A stretch of DNA of 64,000 nt from Rutidosis leptorrhynchoides (GCF_046630445.1 NC_092333.1:717456001-717520000); one strand, 5' to 3'; shown: positions 11,268 to 23,704, counted from the first letter of the stretch. The notes: generated by a model from the letters alone, not told the origin. Numbers and translations are program-made.

Positions 11268-11732
11268 TTATTTCTCCTTAGTGACTTCTTTTATTTCATT
11301 AGCGAAATCCTCTTCTTCACTGATCTCGTCTGATGACGAACTGTCTGAGTCATGTGTAGGAGAATATGATGACGTACTGTCTGAATCATGTGTACGAGAA
11401 TATGTACCGGTGGTCATGAACTGAAATCTTCCAGGCGTAATCTGCACAACCCGCCCGTCGGCGGTGTATCTGGCCCAATGTCCATGTTCGTTTAGAAATG
11501 GACGATCTTCGTTTATTCCAGGGATCATAGGTCCATGCCAACGATACTGTGGCTCCGGAAAACTAGAGCTGGGTGGAGCTGAGACCTCCTCTGGGTTAAC
11601 CTGAAGTTGAGATTCCCCGACTAACATAATTTCTTCTTTAATAGGTATTGGAACGCCCTTTTCAGTTGTGGATATAATAGATTCAGTGTCCGATTTCGAG
11701 TCGTACAAAATGATAGGATTAGAAGAAGTCAT
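11268..11732 (-). CDS. Extra open frame upstream of gag in element A, function unknown
   Basis: A 154-residue open frame between the primer-binding site and gag on the element's sense strand. It starts MTSSNPIILYDSKSDTES and is rich in Ser, Asp and Glu at both ends. The middle has PQYRWHGPMIPGINEDRPF and a WARYTADGRVVQITPGRF segment. Near the end a Tyr-Ser-x-Thr-His-Asp-Ser-Asp unit is repeated. I do not recognise a domain. Position and composition recall the leader-side ORFs of some plant gypsy lineages. It is intact in length, while gag-pol is broken. Confidence 0.55.
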   Translation of the reverse strand: MTSSNPIILYDSKSDTESIISTTEKGVPIPIKEEIMLVGESQLQVNPEEVSAPPSSSFPEPQYRWHGPMIPGINEDRPFLNEHGHWARYTADGRVVQITPGRFQFMTTGTYSRTHDSDSTSSYSPTHDSDSSSSDEISEEEDFANEIKEVTKEK

Positions 11733-11913
11733 CTATCACATAATTGAAAAAACAATTACGTTAGCATATAAATATATCACATATAATGTTTTTGACCAAA
11801 TGATAAGCAAAAATCAGTAAAAACAGATATGGTCATAGTCCAGACTCACTAATGCATCCTAACAATTACCAGTTAAACACACTAATGTAATTTCTGGTTC
11901 CCTATGACCTCAA

Positions 11914-11925
11914 GCTCGGATACCA
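11914..11925 (-). promoter_or_regulatory. Primer-binding site of element A
   Basis: On the minus strand TGGTATCCGAGC lies two bases inside the 5' LTR, close to the initiator-Met tRNA complement TGGTATCAGAGC used by plant LTR elements. It fixes the minus orientation of A. Confidence 0.7.
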
Positions 11926-11927
11926 AC

Positions 11928-12397
11928 TGTAACGACCCGTCAAAATCGCTATTGACGCGGCACGTTAATCATTAATTCCACAGTGAGGTTTTGACCTCTA
12001 TATGATACGTTTTGATAAAATATTGCATTCATTAAAATAAACAACTTTCTAAACATAGAAAGTTATAAACATATGGGCGAGTGCTTAGGTATAAGCAAAA
12101 CCCCAAAATACATAAGTCTTTAATTTACAGGTTGACATCACAGTCCAATTATTTATTACACAACACAGTTTTATTTTGAATGCAATAAAATTGTACAAAG
12201 CATGAGAGACTCCATGCAGGCAATAAGCACATCACAGCGGAAGCATTCTAAGGACCTGAGAATAAAACATGCTAAAAAGTCAACACGAATGTTGGTGAGT
12301 TATAGGTTTAATTGCTTGAGTCATAAGTATATAAAGATAGACCACAAGATTTCATCAAAACTTTATCAATAGATTCTACGTAACAGAGGACCCTGGT
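11928..12397 (-). repeat. 5' LTR of element A, first part
   Basis: Starts TGTAACGACCCG and matches 4560-5031. It stops at CTGGT (12393-12397), the target duplication of element B. The match resumes at 40850. Confidence 0.9.
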
Positions 12398-13216
12398 TGA
12401 AGTGACCCGTCCTAATCCATCCGGACGAATTCACCAACATTTGGTCCCATTGCGATGATCGACTCCAAATAATGTCTTTAATATGAGTAAATGCACAGCG
12501 GAAGATTTCTTTCATACCTGAAAATAAACATGCTTTCAAGTGTCAACCAAAAGGTTGGTGAGTTCATAGGTTTATCATAAAACAATAAAATTCATCATTT
12601 TGATAGACCACAAGATTTAAATCCTGCATGGTACAAATGGGCCCGAATCCTATACCCACCTGTAATGCACATGCGATATCTTTTAAATACAGTACACCTT
12701 TCTCGTGTACGAAATCATTTTTCATAATTCTTAGTAACCGTACACATATCTCGTGCACAAAAACTAATACACATAACCTGTGTATAAAAATCATTCTCTC
12801 GATATATAACATTCACATCAATTGGTGGCAATTATCATGTCCACATAATTCAATGGTGGCAATTATCATGTCCACATAATTCAATGGTCGCAATTATTCG
12901 AGAAATGTTTTGCTTGTGTCTATCTCGTCAAACATTTATAAAAGCATTTCATGTATTCGCAGTTCAAAATATAATTCAAAGGCATTTAATAAAGCAGTTG
13001 TAAAAACAGCGCATGTATTCTCAGTCCCAAAAATGTAAAGAGTAAAAGGGAGCAAATGAAACTCACGCATATAAATATTTTAAAACAGTTAATAAAGCAT
13101 TTGCATGTAATCCGTTCCAAAGTTTTCGAGACTCAACATTACAGATTTTGCTTATCGTGTCGGAAACATATGAAGATTAAAGTTTAAATTTGATCGGAAA
13201 TTTCCGGATCATCACA
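12398..13216 (-). repeat. 3' LTR of element B
   Basis: TGAAGTGACCCG...GGATCATCACA, 819 bp, paired with 40001-40844. An 82-residue frame inside (12564-12812) is present in both LTRs but has no other support. The sequence just inside the LTR (gtacctacccgttaaag) is shared by B, D and D'. Confidence 0.85.
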
Positions 13217-13570
13217 GTACCTACCCGTTAAAGAAATTTCGTCCCGAAATTTGAGTGAGGTCGTCATGGCTAACTATAAGAATATTTTCATGACAAATAT
13301 GAGTGGATAAATAGGGTTTTATCATCATTGAGTAATATGGATAAAACCATTTGATTTTGTGAAGAGTACAAGTGAAGTTATCACCAAAGAATGAAATGAG
13401 TAGATATAGATTCGTCATATCTTTTGACATAGATAGGATTGATTTCCCAAGTTCAAGAGATTTGGAGAAAATCTTTGTAATAGGATTTGATTCTTCGGCG
13501 ATTAAGGAAATCAAGATCTTCTTTGATTAAATGCAATAATCTGTTTTGGTTTCTTTGTCGGATATTTCAC

Positions 13571-13577
13571 TATAAAT
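13571..13577 (+). promoter_or_regulatory. TATA box of B's antisense ORF
   Basis: TATAAAT in gatatttcactataaatcc lies 84 bp before the ATG at 13655. It is antisense to the element. The same string precedes the ORF in C, D and D'. Confidence 0.55.
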
Positions 13578-13654
13578 CCACCTCCCTCGTTTCCTTACAA
13601 CTCACACCTTCTATTCTTTTTTTCCCAAATCATATTGCTACAACATTCGTCAAT

Positions 13655-13828
13655 ATGCTCCATCCGGTCCTAATTATGGATATATTCCTGACCTTTGTAT
13701 CTGGCATTCTTCTTTTTCATTTACCACCAGAGGATTTTATTTATTTTTACTATTACCTTGGGGTTATAGTAATTTTATTTCTCCCGTGCCTTTACGTGGC
13801 AATACGTATTGATATGCACGGTTTGTAA
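13655..13828 (+). CDS. Antisense 57-residue two-span membrane peptide, copy B
   Basis: An intact 58-codon frame (with stop) on the strand opposite to the element's LTR orientation, starting MLHPVLIMDIF. Two hydrophobic runs (about residues 4-22 and 33-52) are split by a short PPEDFIYFYY loop, so two membrane helices are likely, and Pro-Cys follows in the second. Against copy D' I count about 20 silent and 14 replacement codons of 57, with no length change, although random change would give more replacements. The frame is open further upstream, but the TATA position favours this ATG. The function is unknown and I recognise no family. Copies: 23442-23615, 29215-29388, 62373-62546. Confidence 0.55.
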   Translation: MLHPVLIMDIFLTFVSGILLFHLPPEDFIYFYYYLGVIVILFLPCLYVAIRIDMHGL

Positions 13829-14932
13829 TTTATATGTTGTTGTTCGAGCTTTATATTTTTTTTTATATTCAAGAGTTCCATACTTTTGTCTCCTCTTCCC
13901 GACTTCAAGTCAAGCGAATAATGGTCCATAATTCATAGATATGAAGTTTTGGATGAACATAGTTAATGTTTTAAGAAGGAAATCGTAATGGCACGATCTT
14001 GATTTGATAAATTACCAGAATATCCGAAAAGATAGAACTATCAATAAGATATATTCTTAATATGTTTAGAGATTGGGTCGAATGTAAGAGTCATGTAAAT
14101 GGCACATGGTGACGGTATATTCTGTGAATCATCACGTTCCATTAGAAACCTAGCATGAATTACTGTAATATAATCACGTTGATCAAGTGTCATTATATTA
14201 TACTAACTCAGGCATCAGTTCCCAACATTACTTCAATAACATTTATATTTCAACTCGAAGGTTTCAGAATTTAGAAACTAAACAGTTTCCTTTACGATGT
14301 AATATGGATAGCACGAAGAGATAACTAATTTCGGACAAGAAGAGTTATGAAATATCGTCAGAAATATCGAAGATATTTATGATGATATTTTGGGATTTCT
14401 AAGTTCGATGGTTGATGAAGAAAGATTTTTCGCAAGATTTTAACATGAGTACGGAGCAAAATAATCGTTGAAGGTTTCATCGGATCCAGAATTACCTGGA
14501 TTCTTTGAATATAGTATGGTCCTTGTATTTGTCCTTGGTCTCCTTCATGGTTAGCTCAATCCGTTTTCCTGTTCCAATTTTTCTGAGCTTTTCCAACATA
14601 CTATTCTTTATCATCAAACTTCCGATGATTAAGGTCGTTTACGGTTGTCTATGGTTTCTGCTGCTTCATTCAGCTTTTTCAACATTCAGAGTATTGATTT
14701 GTGACTGAGTGCTTTTCAGAATTTCAGAATGAGAGATCATAATTCTTAGAGATAAATGTCATACATATAACTGTTGATGTAGATATGCTGTGAGTTTTCA
14801 AAGTACTGATTGCTGATTTCCGGTAGTTGGTATGGCAGTTCTCGTTACAAGATGCGGATGATTATATGATAGGGTTTCAATGAATAAATATAATGATTTG
14901 TCAGAGAGAATTAAGCCAAGAAGCAACGAGGT
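13829..14932. other. Internal DNA of element B, left part
   Basis: Non-coding in the main. It is homologous to the corresponding parts of C, D and D', for example gatcaagtgtcattatatta and the gaaggtttcagaatttagaaac region. It ends at GAGGT (14928-14932), the target duplication of D. Confidence 0.6.
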
Positions 14933-16733
14933 TGAAAGGACCCGTTCATATACATTATAAACGATTCTCAATAGTTGATTACATCGTGAGGTATTTGACC
15001 TCTATATGATACATTTTTCAGATATTGCATTCGTTTTTAAAAGTTAAACTCTCTTTACATCGAAATTTGACAGGCATGCATACTATTTCATAATATCCAA
15101 CTATAAATGACCTAATCTGTCATTTACTTAATAAAAATCTCTATTGAACTCAACGACTTGAATGCAACGTCTTTTGAAATATGCCATGAATGACTCCAAG
15201 TAATATCTTTAAAATGAGCAAATGCACAACGGAAGATTTCTTTATTACCTGAGAATAAACATGCTTTAAAGTGTCAACCAAAAGGTTGGTGAGTTCATTA
15301 GTTTAACATAATCGATCATTTTCATCATTTTAATAGACCACAAGAATTTCATTTCCAGTTCTCATAAATATACGTCCCATGCATAGAGATAAAATTATCA
15401 TTCATATGGATTGAACACCTGGTAACCGACATTAACAAGATGCATTTAAGAATATCCCCTATCATTCCGGGATCCTCCTTCGGACATGATATAAATTTCG
15501 AAGTACTAAAGCATCTGGTACTTTGGATGGGGCTTGTTGGGCCCAATAGATCTATCTTTAGGATTCGCGTCAATTAGGGTGTCTGTTCCCTAATTCTTAG
15601 ATTACCAGACTTAATAAAAAGGGGCATATTCAATTTCGATAATTCAACCATATAATGTAGTTTCGATTACTTGTGTCTATTTCGTAAAACATTTATAAAA
15701 ATTGCGCATGTATTCTCAGCCCAAAAATATAAAGGGTAAAAAGGCAAATGAAACTCACCATACTGTATTTCGTAGTAAAAATACATATAACATCATTGAA
15801 CAAGTGCAAGGTTGGCATCGGATTCACGAACCTAAATTAATTATATACATTTATATGTTGGTCAATATATGTCTAACCAATTAGGTCAAGTCATAGTGTA
15901 CCACAATCCTAATGCTCGAGACTAATATGCAAAAGTCAACAAAAGTCAATTTGACTCAAAATGATTTCCAAAATTTATACATGATTATTATATAATTTAA
16001 ATATCGTCGTTTTATATTTTTAAATATTTTTAAAAGATTTATTAGAGTAAATAATATAATTCATTTATTAATAAATAACAAATATACTTTTATATATCTT
16101 AGATAATAAAATTTATAAAGTTCATTGAATATCATAAAATGTTATGATAGATATTATTAAGGTAATTATATTATTTGTATTATATTTTTATTTGATAAAA
16201 TAACATTGATAATAATAATAAGTAAAAGTTGTATTATTTTGTATTAATATTTTATTCTACTAATAATAATAACAATATTTATATTTACGAAAATGGTATT
16301 ATAACAATATGATAATTCTTATTAATAATGAAATTTTTTATTAACAATTATATTCCTATTAAAAATAATAATTTTTGTAAAGATGATATTTTTAATATTA
16401 ATAATAATATCTAAATCAATATCTTTAAATTTCATCATGATACCCATACTCATTATTTCCTAATTAATTTGTTGATAGCTTTTAAATTGTCTTTTATATC
16501 GCGTTCATTTTAATGATAGCAATCATAATAATTAGGTATTACTAATAATAGTTTTATTTATAATAATAAATATTATGATAATGATAATACTAATAGCTAT
16601 TTTAATGATAATAATAATAATAACACCAATTTAAATAATAAAAATAACAATTTTTAATAATAATATTTTCTTATTGATGATGATACTAATAATCAATAAT
16701 AATAATAGTAATTATAATAATAATAATAATAAT

Positions 16734-16767
<34 letters not shown>

Positions 16768-17385
16768 TTAATAATAATAATAATAATGATAATAATAATA
16801 ATAATAATATTAATAATAATTAGATAAAACTTAGAACGACGATAATTACGACGATAATAATAATTGTTTTTACAAAACTTCAATTGACTGTAACTTCTAA
16901 TCCGTTCATCGGAACCATTTGATATCTAAAGGAAAAGTTCTTAATTTTTCGCTCGCTTTCCAACGACATGCATATCTTATACCTTATCTCATCCCCAGGT
17001 GTAATTAATTTAAGATTCAACATAACCTATCTAAGGGCAATATCAAAAGTACAAGCATGCATAATCCTAAATACTCGAGCACTAGTCAATGATACACTAT
17101 TATTATGTAAAAATTTAATTATGAATGCTTGCGTATCAATATTGAGATTCAATATTGCAGGAAAAGTAAGTAGACGCAACGGAGACGATAAATACTAGAT
17201 TGACCTCACGAGCATACCCATGAACCATACCCATCACCTCCATAGCTATAACCCATAATTTCCTTAGCCCTATCCCACTCGAGAAACCCGTCTTAAAATA
17301 ATTCGCTCATGATCTCGTCGTAGTATTTTATGTATAATACAAATAATAATAAGATTAATAATAATATTAATCTTAATATTAATAA
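14933..17385 (-). repeat. 3' LTR of element D, first part
   Basis: TGAAAGGACCCG start. It matches 33219-35600 with about 1% difference by eye. It includes an (AAT)n-rich stretch around 16550-16820, shorter in the right LTR. It is cut at AATAA (17381-17385), the target duplication of C. Confidence 0.9.
16680..16820. repeat. AAT trinucleotide microsatellite
   Basis: A long (AAT)n run with occasional TTA interruptions, inside D's left LTR. The poly-Ile/Asn frames on it are artefacts. Equivalents occur at 35000-35052 and 56640-56712. Confidence 0.9.
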
Positions 17386-19336
17386 TGTAATGACCCGGAA
17401 TTTTCCGACCAAATTATACTTATGAGATTAATATTTACATAAATTAAACCATACCAACTTGATAAGCAATCCAAATTGTTGAGACTTGTGTTTTTGAAAA
17501 GAGTTTTACACAACGTTTGACCGTCCAATATGACCGATGATATCACGAACTATATAACATACGATAATTATATGTTTGTGTATATATATATGTATTTATA
17601 TATATTTAACATGATCTAAGGATGGTTTAACATCTCATTGTGTACTAATGACAATGAGTTATAAGTATATTTTGAAACTACTAACTTAAGTTTTCAAAAC
17701 GATAACTATACGTAACATTCTTTGATATATATACTTATAATCTATAATGCTTATACATGTATCGTATATATAATGTATTTAATCACTTTTTAAGGACTTA
17801 AATACATAAAAAAAATATAAGTATATTCACAAAAGATAGCTATATGTGAATTCTCGTTCCGTTTCCTCAAGATTTCTATACGTATATCTAGGGTATATGT
17901 ACCCGTATCATACCCAGCTTCTATACGTATTTACTAATGGTATATACACCTCAAATCAACATCCTAATCAACATTATTACTGCCCTGGATATGAGGTAAC
18001 TAGAATTTGTCAAGTTGTATGAATTATTAGTAAGAAAACAAAATTAGGAATCCTTTTCTTTCTTTATAAACTAAAAACGTTTTTATAAATGAACACCATT
18101 TCTTCACTCTATTTTCTCATACCTACACCCTCATTTCTCTCTCAAAATACTCCTAACTTCATACTTGATCATCTCCAAGCATTTTCCCCATCATTTAGCT
18201 TCAATTACAAGCCTTAAACACCATAAGAAAACTCTTTCAAGAACATATCAAAATAACCACCCATTTGAAGAAGTTTACTTCTAAACTTTTGATCTAACTC
18301 CACCACTCTTTGATTCCAAGATTTTTTCTTATCTTTTGCAGTAACTTTGTCCAAGTAACTTGAGGTAGTAACCTTGTTCATAATCTTATTCAATTCATAT
18401 TCATATAGCTATCTTATTTTGTGGTATAAAATTTTAACAACAAGAACATAGTTTGAATGATTTCAAACTTGTTCGCAAACTAAATAGATCCTTCTAACTT
18501 GACTTTTAAAACACTTCAAGACCTGTAATATATCATAATGATATGCTAACCTAACAAGATATAACTTGGTTTTACAAAGAACATCTTAAAAAAAAACTGA
18601 ATCTACGTCGTCGGAGTGCAACCGGGGGCTGTTTTGGGTTGGATAATTAAAAACCATCTTGAACTTTGAATTGGAAGTTCATGTTCTGGAAAAATGATAT
18701 TTCTTATGAATATGTTAACACATAAAAATTTCATGGTTTAACTCAAAGTGTAAGTATTTTTAGAAAAATGATCATTAAATGTTGTTTTTATGATGGAAAA
18801 TGATCACTTTCATAAGTTTCACCAAAGTTTGACCTATAACCTATGATTTCGAATACAAACTAAGGTATTTTCAGTTCATATTCTTAAAATTTGACTCGAT
18901 CCAAGGAAGTGGCAAGTTGAACCAACAAAAACGGAGTTGTAATGAAGAAACTACGACTAAAACAAGATTGAGTATCCGAAGCTAGTTTAGCTACGAAAAT
19001 ATTTGGAGAAAAAGTAAATTAATCATATCTTTTCTAATTAATATGATATTTTATATATAATTACTTATGATTTGATTTTATATATTTCAGGACCACCCGT
19101 AAACAACACGAGAAGATAAATCATAAGGCCTCATGATTGTACGCAACACGTCATTTGACAACACGGTACTTTATGTACGCAACACGTCATTTGACAACAT
19201 GGTACCATGGGTCGAGATTAATTCTGATCAATACGAATACGATGGGGTCTCTATTTATTTTATTTAAGCAACTAATTGTGGACCACTAACATCGGACTGC
19301 TAACTACGGACTAAGAAAATATTAAAAGTATTAAAA

Positions 19337-19417
<81 letters not shown>

Positions 19418-20154
19418 ACGATTACTTAAAAAGAAAATATGTTGATATATTATATATATGGTTAGGTTCGTGATATCTATCGGAGACCAAGTCGAATTAA
19501 ATACCTTCAAGGCAAAAGTGAGTTTCATTTGCTCCCTTTTTAATTGCTTTTCCAATATATATTTTTGGGCTGAGAATACATGCGCTGCTTTTATAAATAT
19601 TTACAAAATAGACACAAGTACTTAAAAATATATTCTACGTTGAGTTGTACCACTGGCATATTTCCCTGTAGCTTGGTAACTACTATTTACATGGGTATTG
19701 TAAACGCGAATCCTGTTGATAGATCTATCGGGCCTGACAACCCCAACCGGACTGGACGACCAGTATTCAACGGTTGCACAGTACTTCGTTTTGGTAACTA
19801 CACTTGGTACGGTGTATTGAGATTTCATAATAAAGGGAATATGCGACGTTGATTAAATGTTAAGTATGGTTACCAAGTGCTCAACCACTTAGAATGCTTT
19901 ACATACACTTGCGAGTGTATTATGTTTATGATTATGAAATCTTGTGGTCTATTAAAATATTGAAATGATTGTTATGATAAACCTATGAACTCACCAACCT
20001 TTTGGTTGACACTTTAAAGCATGTTTATTCTCAGGTACGAATTAAGTCTTCCGCTGTGCATTTGCTCATTTTAAGGACATTACTTGGAGTCGATCATCGC
20101 AATGGGACCAAATGTTGATGACTTCGTCCAGGTGGATAAGGACGGGTCCTTTCA
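17386..20154 (+). repeat. 5' LTR of element C
   Basis: 2769 bp, matching 24059-26751. The main length difference is an (AT)n tract (about 19339-19414) that is only a few units long in the other LTR. A 36-bp unit with acgcaacacgtcatttgaca is repeated twice at 19139-19200. A 90-residue frame (19580-19852) recurs in the other LTR with no other support. Confidence 0.9.
19339..19414. repeat. AT microsatellite in C's 5' LTR
   Basis: About 38 AT units. The 3' LTR has about 6 at 25999-26011, so this tract grew or shrank after insertion. Confidence 0.9.
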
Positions 20155-20156
20155 GT

Positions 20157-20168
20157 TGGTATCAGAAC
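20157..20168 (+). promoter_or_regulatory. Primer-binding site of element C
   Basis: TGGTATCAGAAC, two bases after the 5' LTR; one base from the common initiator-Met tRNA complement. It fixes the plus orientation. Confidence 0.75.
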
Positions 20169-20565
20169 GGTGGTCGTAGCGAACCAGGTCTTGCATTAGT
20201 GTGTCTAACTAGTAGTTGTTAGGATGCATTAATGAGTCTGGACTTCGACCGTGTCTACATGTCAAAAGTTTTGCTTATCATTTCTAGTCGGAAATCATCT
20301 GCTTATCATCCTTAGGAAATTACCTGCTTATCATTCATAAGTCTAGACACGTTTTACTGCATTTACTGCATTGATAGTGTATAGACGAATTCTTATCTTA
20401 GCATATCTGTTATTGCGAACTTTGACTGATACCTTTTCAAAGATTCTCCGTAATTTACGGGATTTTGGTATTATATATACATATGTAAATTATGTATTGA
20501 AGAGTACCAAATCTAACTCCTATGATCTATTCCATACCAAAAATTCATTTTCCCCATTATACAAG

Positions 20566-20976
20566 ATGGATTCTGCATCTAGTTCGAATTCTTCAGATTC
20601 CGACAGTTATGCCGATATGGATTTTCATTCGGGCTCCGAAAGCAGCGTCACCGGAATGGATCAACCAATTTCCCATCATCTATTCTGGATGAATTGGGGA
20701 TGGGTTCGTAATATACTAAATCACTAGAGACAAGAAGAAGGTCATCCATTCCATCCACCAAATTGCCCTCTTGGCGATGAACCTGAAGCACTTACCGGCG
20801 AACCTATTCGAAACACCATTTTCTCTCTCATTTCTAGAGTATCTCGTCACGATTATATACTATCCCATATTACAAATCTTGTTCATTCGCTCGCTCCAAC
20901 CGCCAATCATCCTGGTGTACTAGCAGAAGTTAACGAACTTCGCGCTCGCGTGACGGCTTTGGAGAACATGGTGTGA
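20566..20976 (+). pseudogene. Coiled-coil ORF of the non-autonomous family, copy C
   Basis: A sense-strand coding block about 410 bp after the 5' LTR, beginning MDSASSSNSSDSDS. Its features are a Ser/Asp-rich acidic start, a conserved MDQPISHHLFWMNWGWVRN segment, and an end with a heptad pattern (EVNELRARVTALENMV) that should form a coiled coil. Copies lie in D (about 32390-32792) and B. The position is that of gag, but no capsid motif is recognised. It is lightly broken. Confidence 0.55.
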
Positions 20977-22330
20977 AGGTTGCAAACACCAGCAGCAGCA
21001 CCAGCAGCATAATCAGCACCAGCATCAATAACATCAACAATACAATCATCACCACTAACAAACAACATCCGCATCACACGTATCGACATCATAATCTGTC
21101 CCACAAACATCAACATCATACGCACCATAGATACCTAGGAGTACCAACAATAATGAACGATGAAGTATTGATCCATAACTTCATTGATATTCTGCGAAGA
21201 ATATGTGGTTTCAAAAAGTTTTAGAGATTTCTAATTCTAGCTCAAACCGAAAAGCAAATGAGATTAATATCATATTAACTCATTAAATTCATGATTTCAT
21301 CTGAAGAAAATATATATGTATATATGTTTTCATAAAGATTGTAATTAAAAGTTTTTTTGTACAAAATATTAATGGTGAAATTTTTTTTTAACGGGTAGGT
21401 AATACCCGAGGAATAATTAGATTTCATCTTAATAAGTTACATTGTACATTCGTTGAAGCTGATTCAACAGTCAATTACTATCCTACTTACAACCACCGAT
21501 ATACGTATCCGTTCACCGCAGAATAACCATTTTCATTCAATTTCATATTTGGATTTTGACTTCCCAGAATCCAACAAGTGGCATATGAAGAAAACATATG
21601 ACAAAATAAAATCTGTTAGAAACAAACAAATTAACTATGAAAATTTTTGTTAAGAATCCACGCTAACTGTTCCAGCTAACTGTTCCTAGCTAACTGATTA
21701 CATTTTATTTATCGCAGTTTATTTATCGCAATTTAATTATCGCACTTTTATTTATCGTCATTTAATTTCTGTAATTATTTTACGCACTTTAAATATCGGG
21801 ACACGTATACAATGTTTTGACATATCATATCGATGCATCTATATATATTATTTGGAATCACCATAGACACTCTATATGCAGTAATGATCGAGTTCTCTAT
21901 ATAGGGTTGAGGTTGATTCTACAATAATATATATAGTTTGAGTTGTGATCGAGTCTGAGACGTATACGGGTCACGACACGTATTAATTAATTCGTATATT
22001 ATATATTAAACTATATATGAATTATTGGACTGTTACTGTGGACTATCGACTGTGGACTAATGACATTGGACAATTAAAATGAATTAAAATATTGATTATA
22101 ACATATGAAACTAAACATTTCTTCAAGATTGCCACTTGATTTCATCTTAAACCTCATTGTATCTCGACGATTACAATCAGCATTCAAATCTATCATGATT
22201 CTTAAAAACACCTCAATCGAGAGGATAAACCAACCGCACTTCATCTACGGAAGAAAAGATTGATGCATATAGTTATGCACCTGAAAAACCCTCGGAAACT
22301 GAGTAAACGTTTGACACGTATCTGTTCTAG
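20977..22330. other. Internal DNA of element C
   Basis: Mostly non-coding. It includes a CAGCAGCACCAGCAG-type stretch (about 20990-21030), the string aacgggtaggtaatacccg (21390-21410) and a run of TTTATTTATCGCA-like short repeats (21705-21800), which match repeats in B on the opposite strand. Confidence 0.5.
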
Positions 22331-22364
22331 TTCATTTGACATTGTTATTACCAAAGATCGTTTT

Positions 22365-22425
22365 GCAATCCTTTTCCAAAGTAGCTAATTTTGTCACAGA
22401 TCCAGCAAGTCAACTCCGACTTTTC
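22365..22425 (-). other. Antisense zinc-knuckle-like block, copy C
   Basis: On the minus strand (antisense to C) the frame reads KSELTCWICDKISYFGK: a Cys-x2-Cys start with a following aromatic residue, as in gag knuckles. The same block on the antisense strand of D, B and D' reads close to CWSCDKTGYF. Confidence 0.4.
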
Positions 22426-22716
22426 ATCCGAAACAACTTTATTATAACCGCGATATATATGCGTACTCTTTATTGTTACTGGGGAACCTTTTATATTCCA
22501 CAATATTACCATCAGCGATTAATCATTCTAAAAAACACAATTCTCCTGAAACTACCTCGGTTTGATAACCGATGACCCAGATCAGTTAACTTTTGAAATG
22601 CTGACGAAGCAGCATGTTGTAGATGATCTTAATGGCTAAAAGTTTGATGATAAAGAAAGGAGTGTTAGGAACGCTCGATAGAAAATTTAGTACCGAAAAG
22701 CGGATTATGCGAAACT

Positions 22717-22965
22717 ATGAAGAAAGCCGTGGACAAATCACAAAGAATAAGTTTGCCTTCAAAGAATCCAAATGATTCTGTGCCTGCTGAAATCATTAGC
22801 AAACATCTTATTTCTCATTCTAAACCTTCACAGACAAATCTTCTTCATCATCCATTGATATTAGAAATTCTAAGATATTCTCGTATGTTCTATTATAAAT
22901 ATCCTCCATATTTCTGGCGATATTTTCACAACTATTCTTATCTGAGATCATTTATCTCTTCGTAA
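22717..22965 (+). pseudogene. Second conserved sense block (NDSVPAE), copy C
   Basis: A basic peptide KKAVDKSQRISLPSKNPNDS followed by VPAEIISKHL. The same core (DKxQRxxLxSKxPNDSVPAE) is readable on the sense strand of D (about 30108-30250) and D' (63228-63443). The function is not recognised; it may be a remnant of a longer ORF. Confidence 0.4.
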
Positions 22966-23441
22966 TATCTGCAACATAAAAGAAACCGTGCTAGTTTCTA
23001 AATTCTGAAACCTTCGAGTTTAAAATATGAATGTTTTGAAGTAGTGTTGGGAACTGAAGCATAGATTAGTATAATATAATGACACTTGATCAACGTCATT
23101 ATATTACAGTAAGTCATGCTGAGTTTCTAATGAGGCATGATGATTCACAGTACCGTCATCATGTGCCATTTACACGACTCTTACATTCTATCTAATCTCT
23201 AAACATATCAAGAGAATATTTTTCTGGATGACTCGGTCTTCTCCAGGGTATTCTGGTAATTTAACAAATCAAAATCATTCTATTACCATTTTCTTCTTAG
23301 AGCATTAGCTATGTTCATTCTGAATTTCATATCTACGAATTCCGGACCATTACTCGCTTGACTCGAAGTCGGGAAGAGAAAACGAAAGCATGAAGCTCCG
23401 AAAAATAATGAAGAATATAAACTTCGATAATAACCCCGAAA

Positions 23442-23615
23442 TTACAAACCGTGTATATCAATGCAGATAGCAATATAGAGACACGGGAGAATTAGAAACA
23501 CTATAAACACAAGAATATAGTAGAAGTAAATAGATTCTTCTGGTGGTAGATGAAAAAGAAGAATGACAGATATAAAAGTTAGGAGTATATCAAGAATCAG
23601 GACTGGATGGAGCAT
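23442..23615 (-). CDS. Antisense 57-residue two-span membrane peptide, copy C
   Basis: The minus-strand ORF in a plus-strand element, exactly 174 nt, starting MLHPVLILDILLTFIS. Two hydrophobic runs surround a PPEESIYFYY loop, and the tail reads CIDIHGL. A TATA box (TATAAAT, minus strand, 23704-23698) lies 89 bp upstream of the ATG. The overlapping sense-strand frame is not open in this copy, which supports the antisense reading. It is the same as the ORFs at 13655, 29215 and 62373. Confidence 0.55.
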   Translation of the reverse strand: MLHPVLILDILLTFISVILLFHLPPEESIYFYYILVFIVFLILPCLYIAICIDIHGL

Positions 23616-23697
23616 ATTGATGAATGCTTTAAAGTAAGAATCAAGGGAGAAAGAATAGAAGGTGTGAGTCGTGGAAAATAAGGAAACGAAGGGGTGA

Positions 23698-23704
23698 ATT
23701 TATA
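23698..23704 (-). promoter_or_regulatory. TATA box of C's antisense ORF
   Basis: ATTTATA on the plus strand, that is TATAAAT reading toward the ORF, in the context gatatttcactataaattc, as in B. Confidence 0.55.

Noticed and set aside
12564-12812. 82-residue frame also found at 40167-40415
   Set aside because: The two copies are the two LTRs of element B, so the likeness is expected from LTR origin and is no sign of coding.
16968-17198. 76-residue frame also found at 35199-35429
   Set aside because: Copies in the two LTRs of D; no other support.
19580-19852. 90-residue frame also found at 26177-26449
   Set aside because: Copies in the two LTRs of C; no other support.
22336-22575. Sense-strand frames over the knuckle region (79 residues here; similar at 30578 and 63713)
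   Set aside because: Their likeness across copies follows from the conserved DNA, and the antisense reading gives a recognisable Cys motif, so no separate gene was called.
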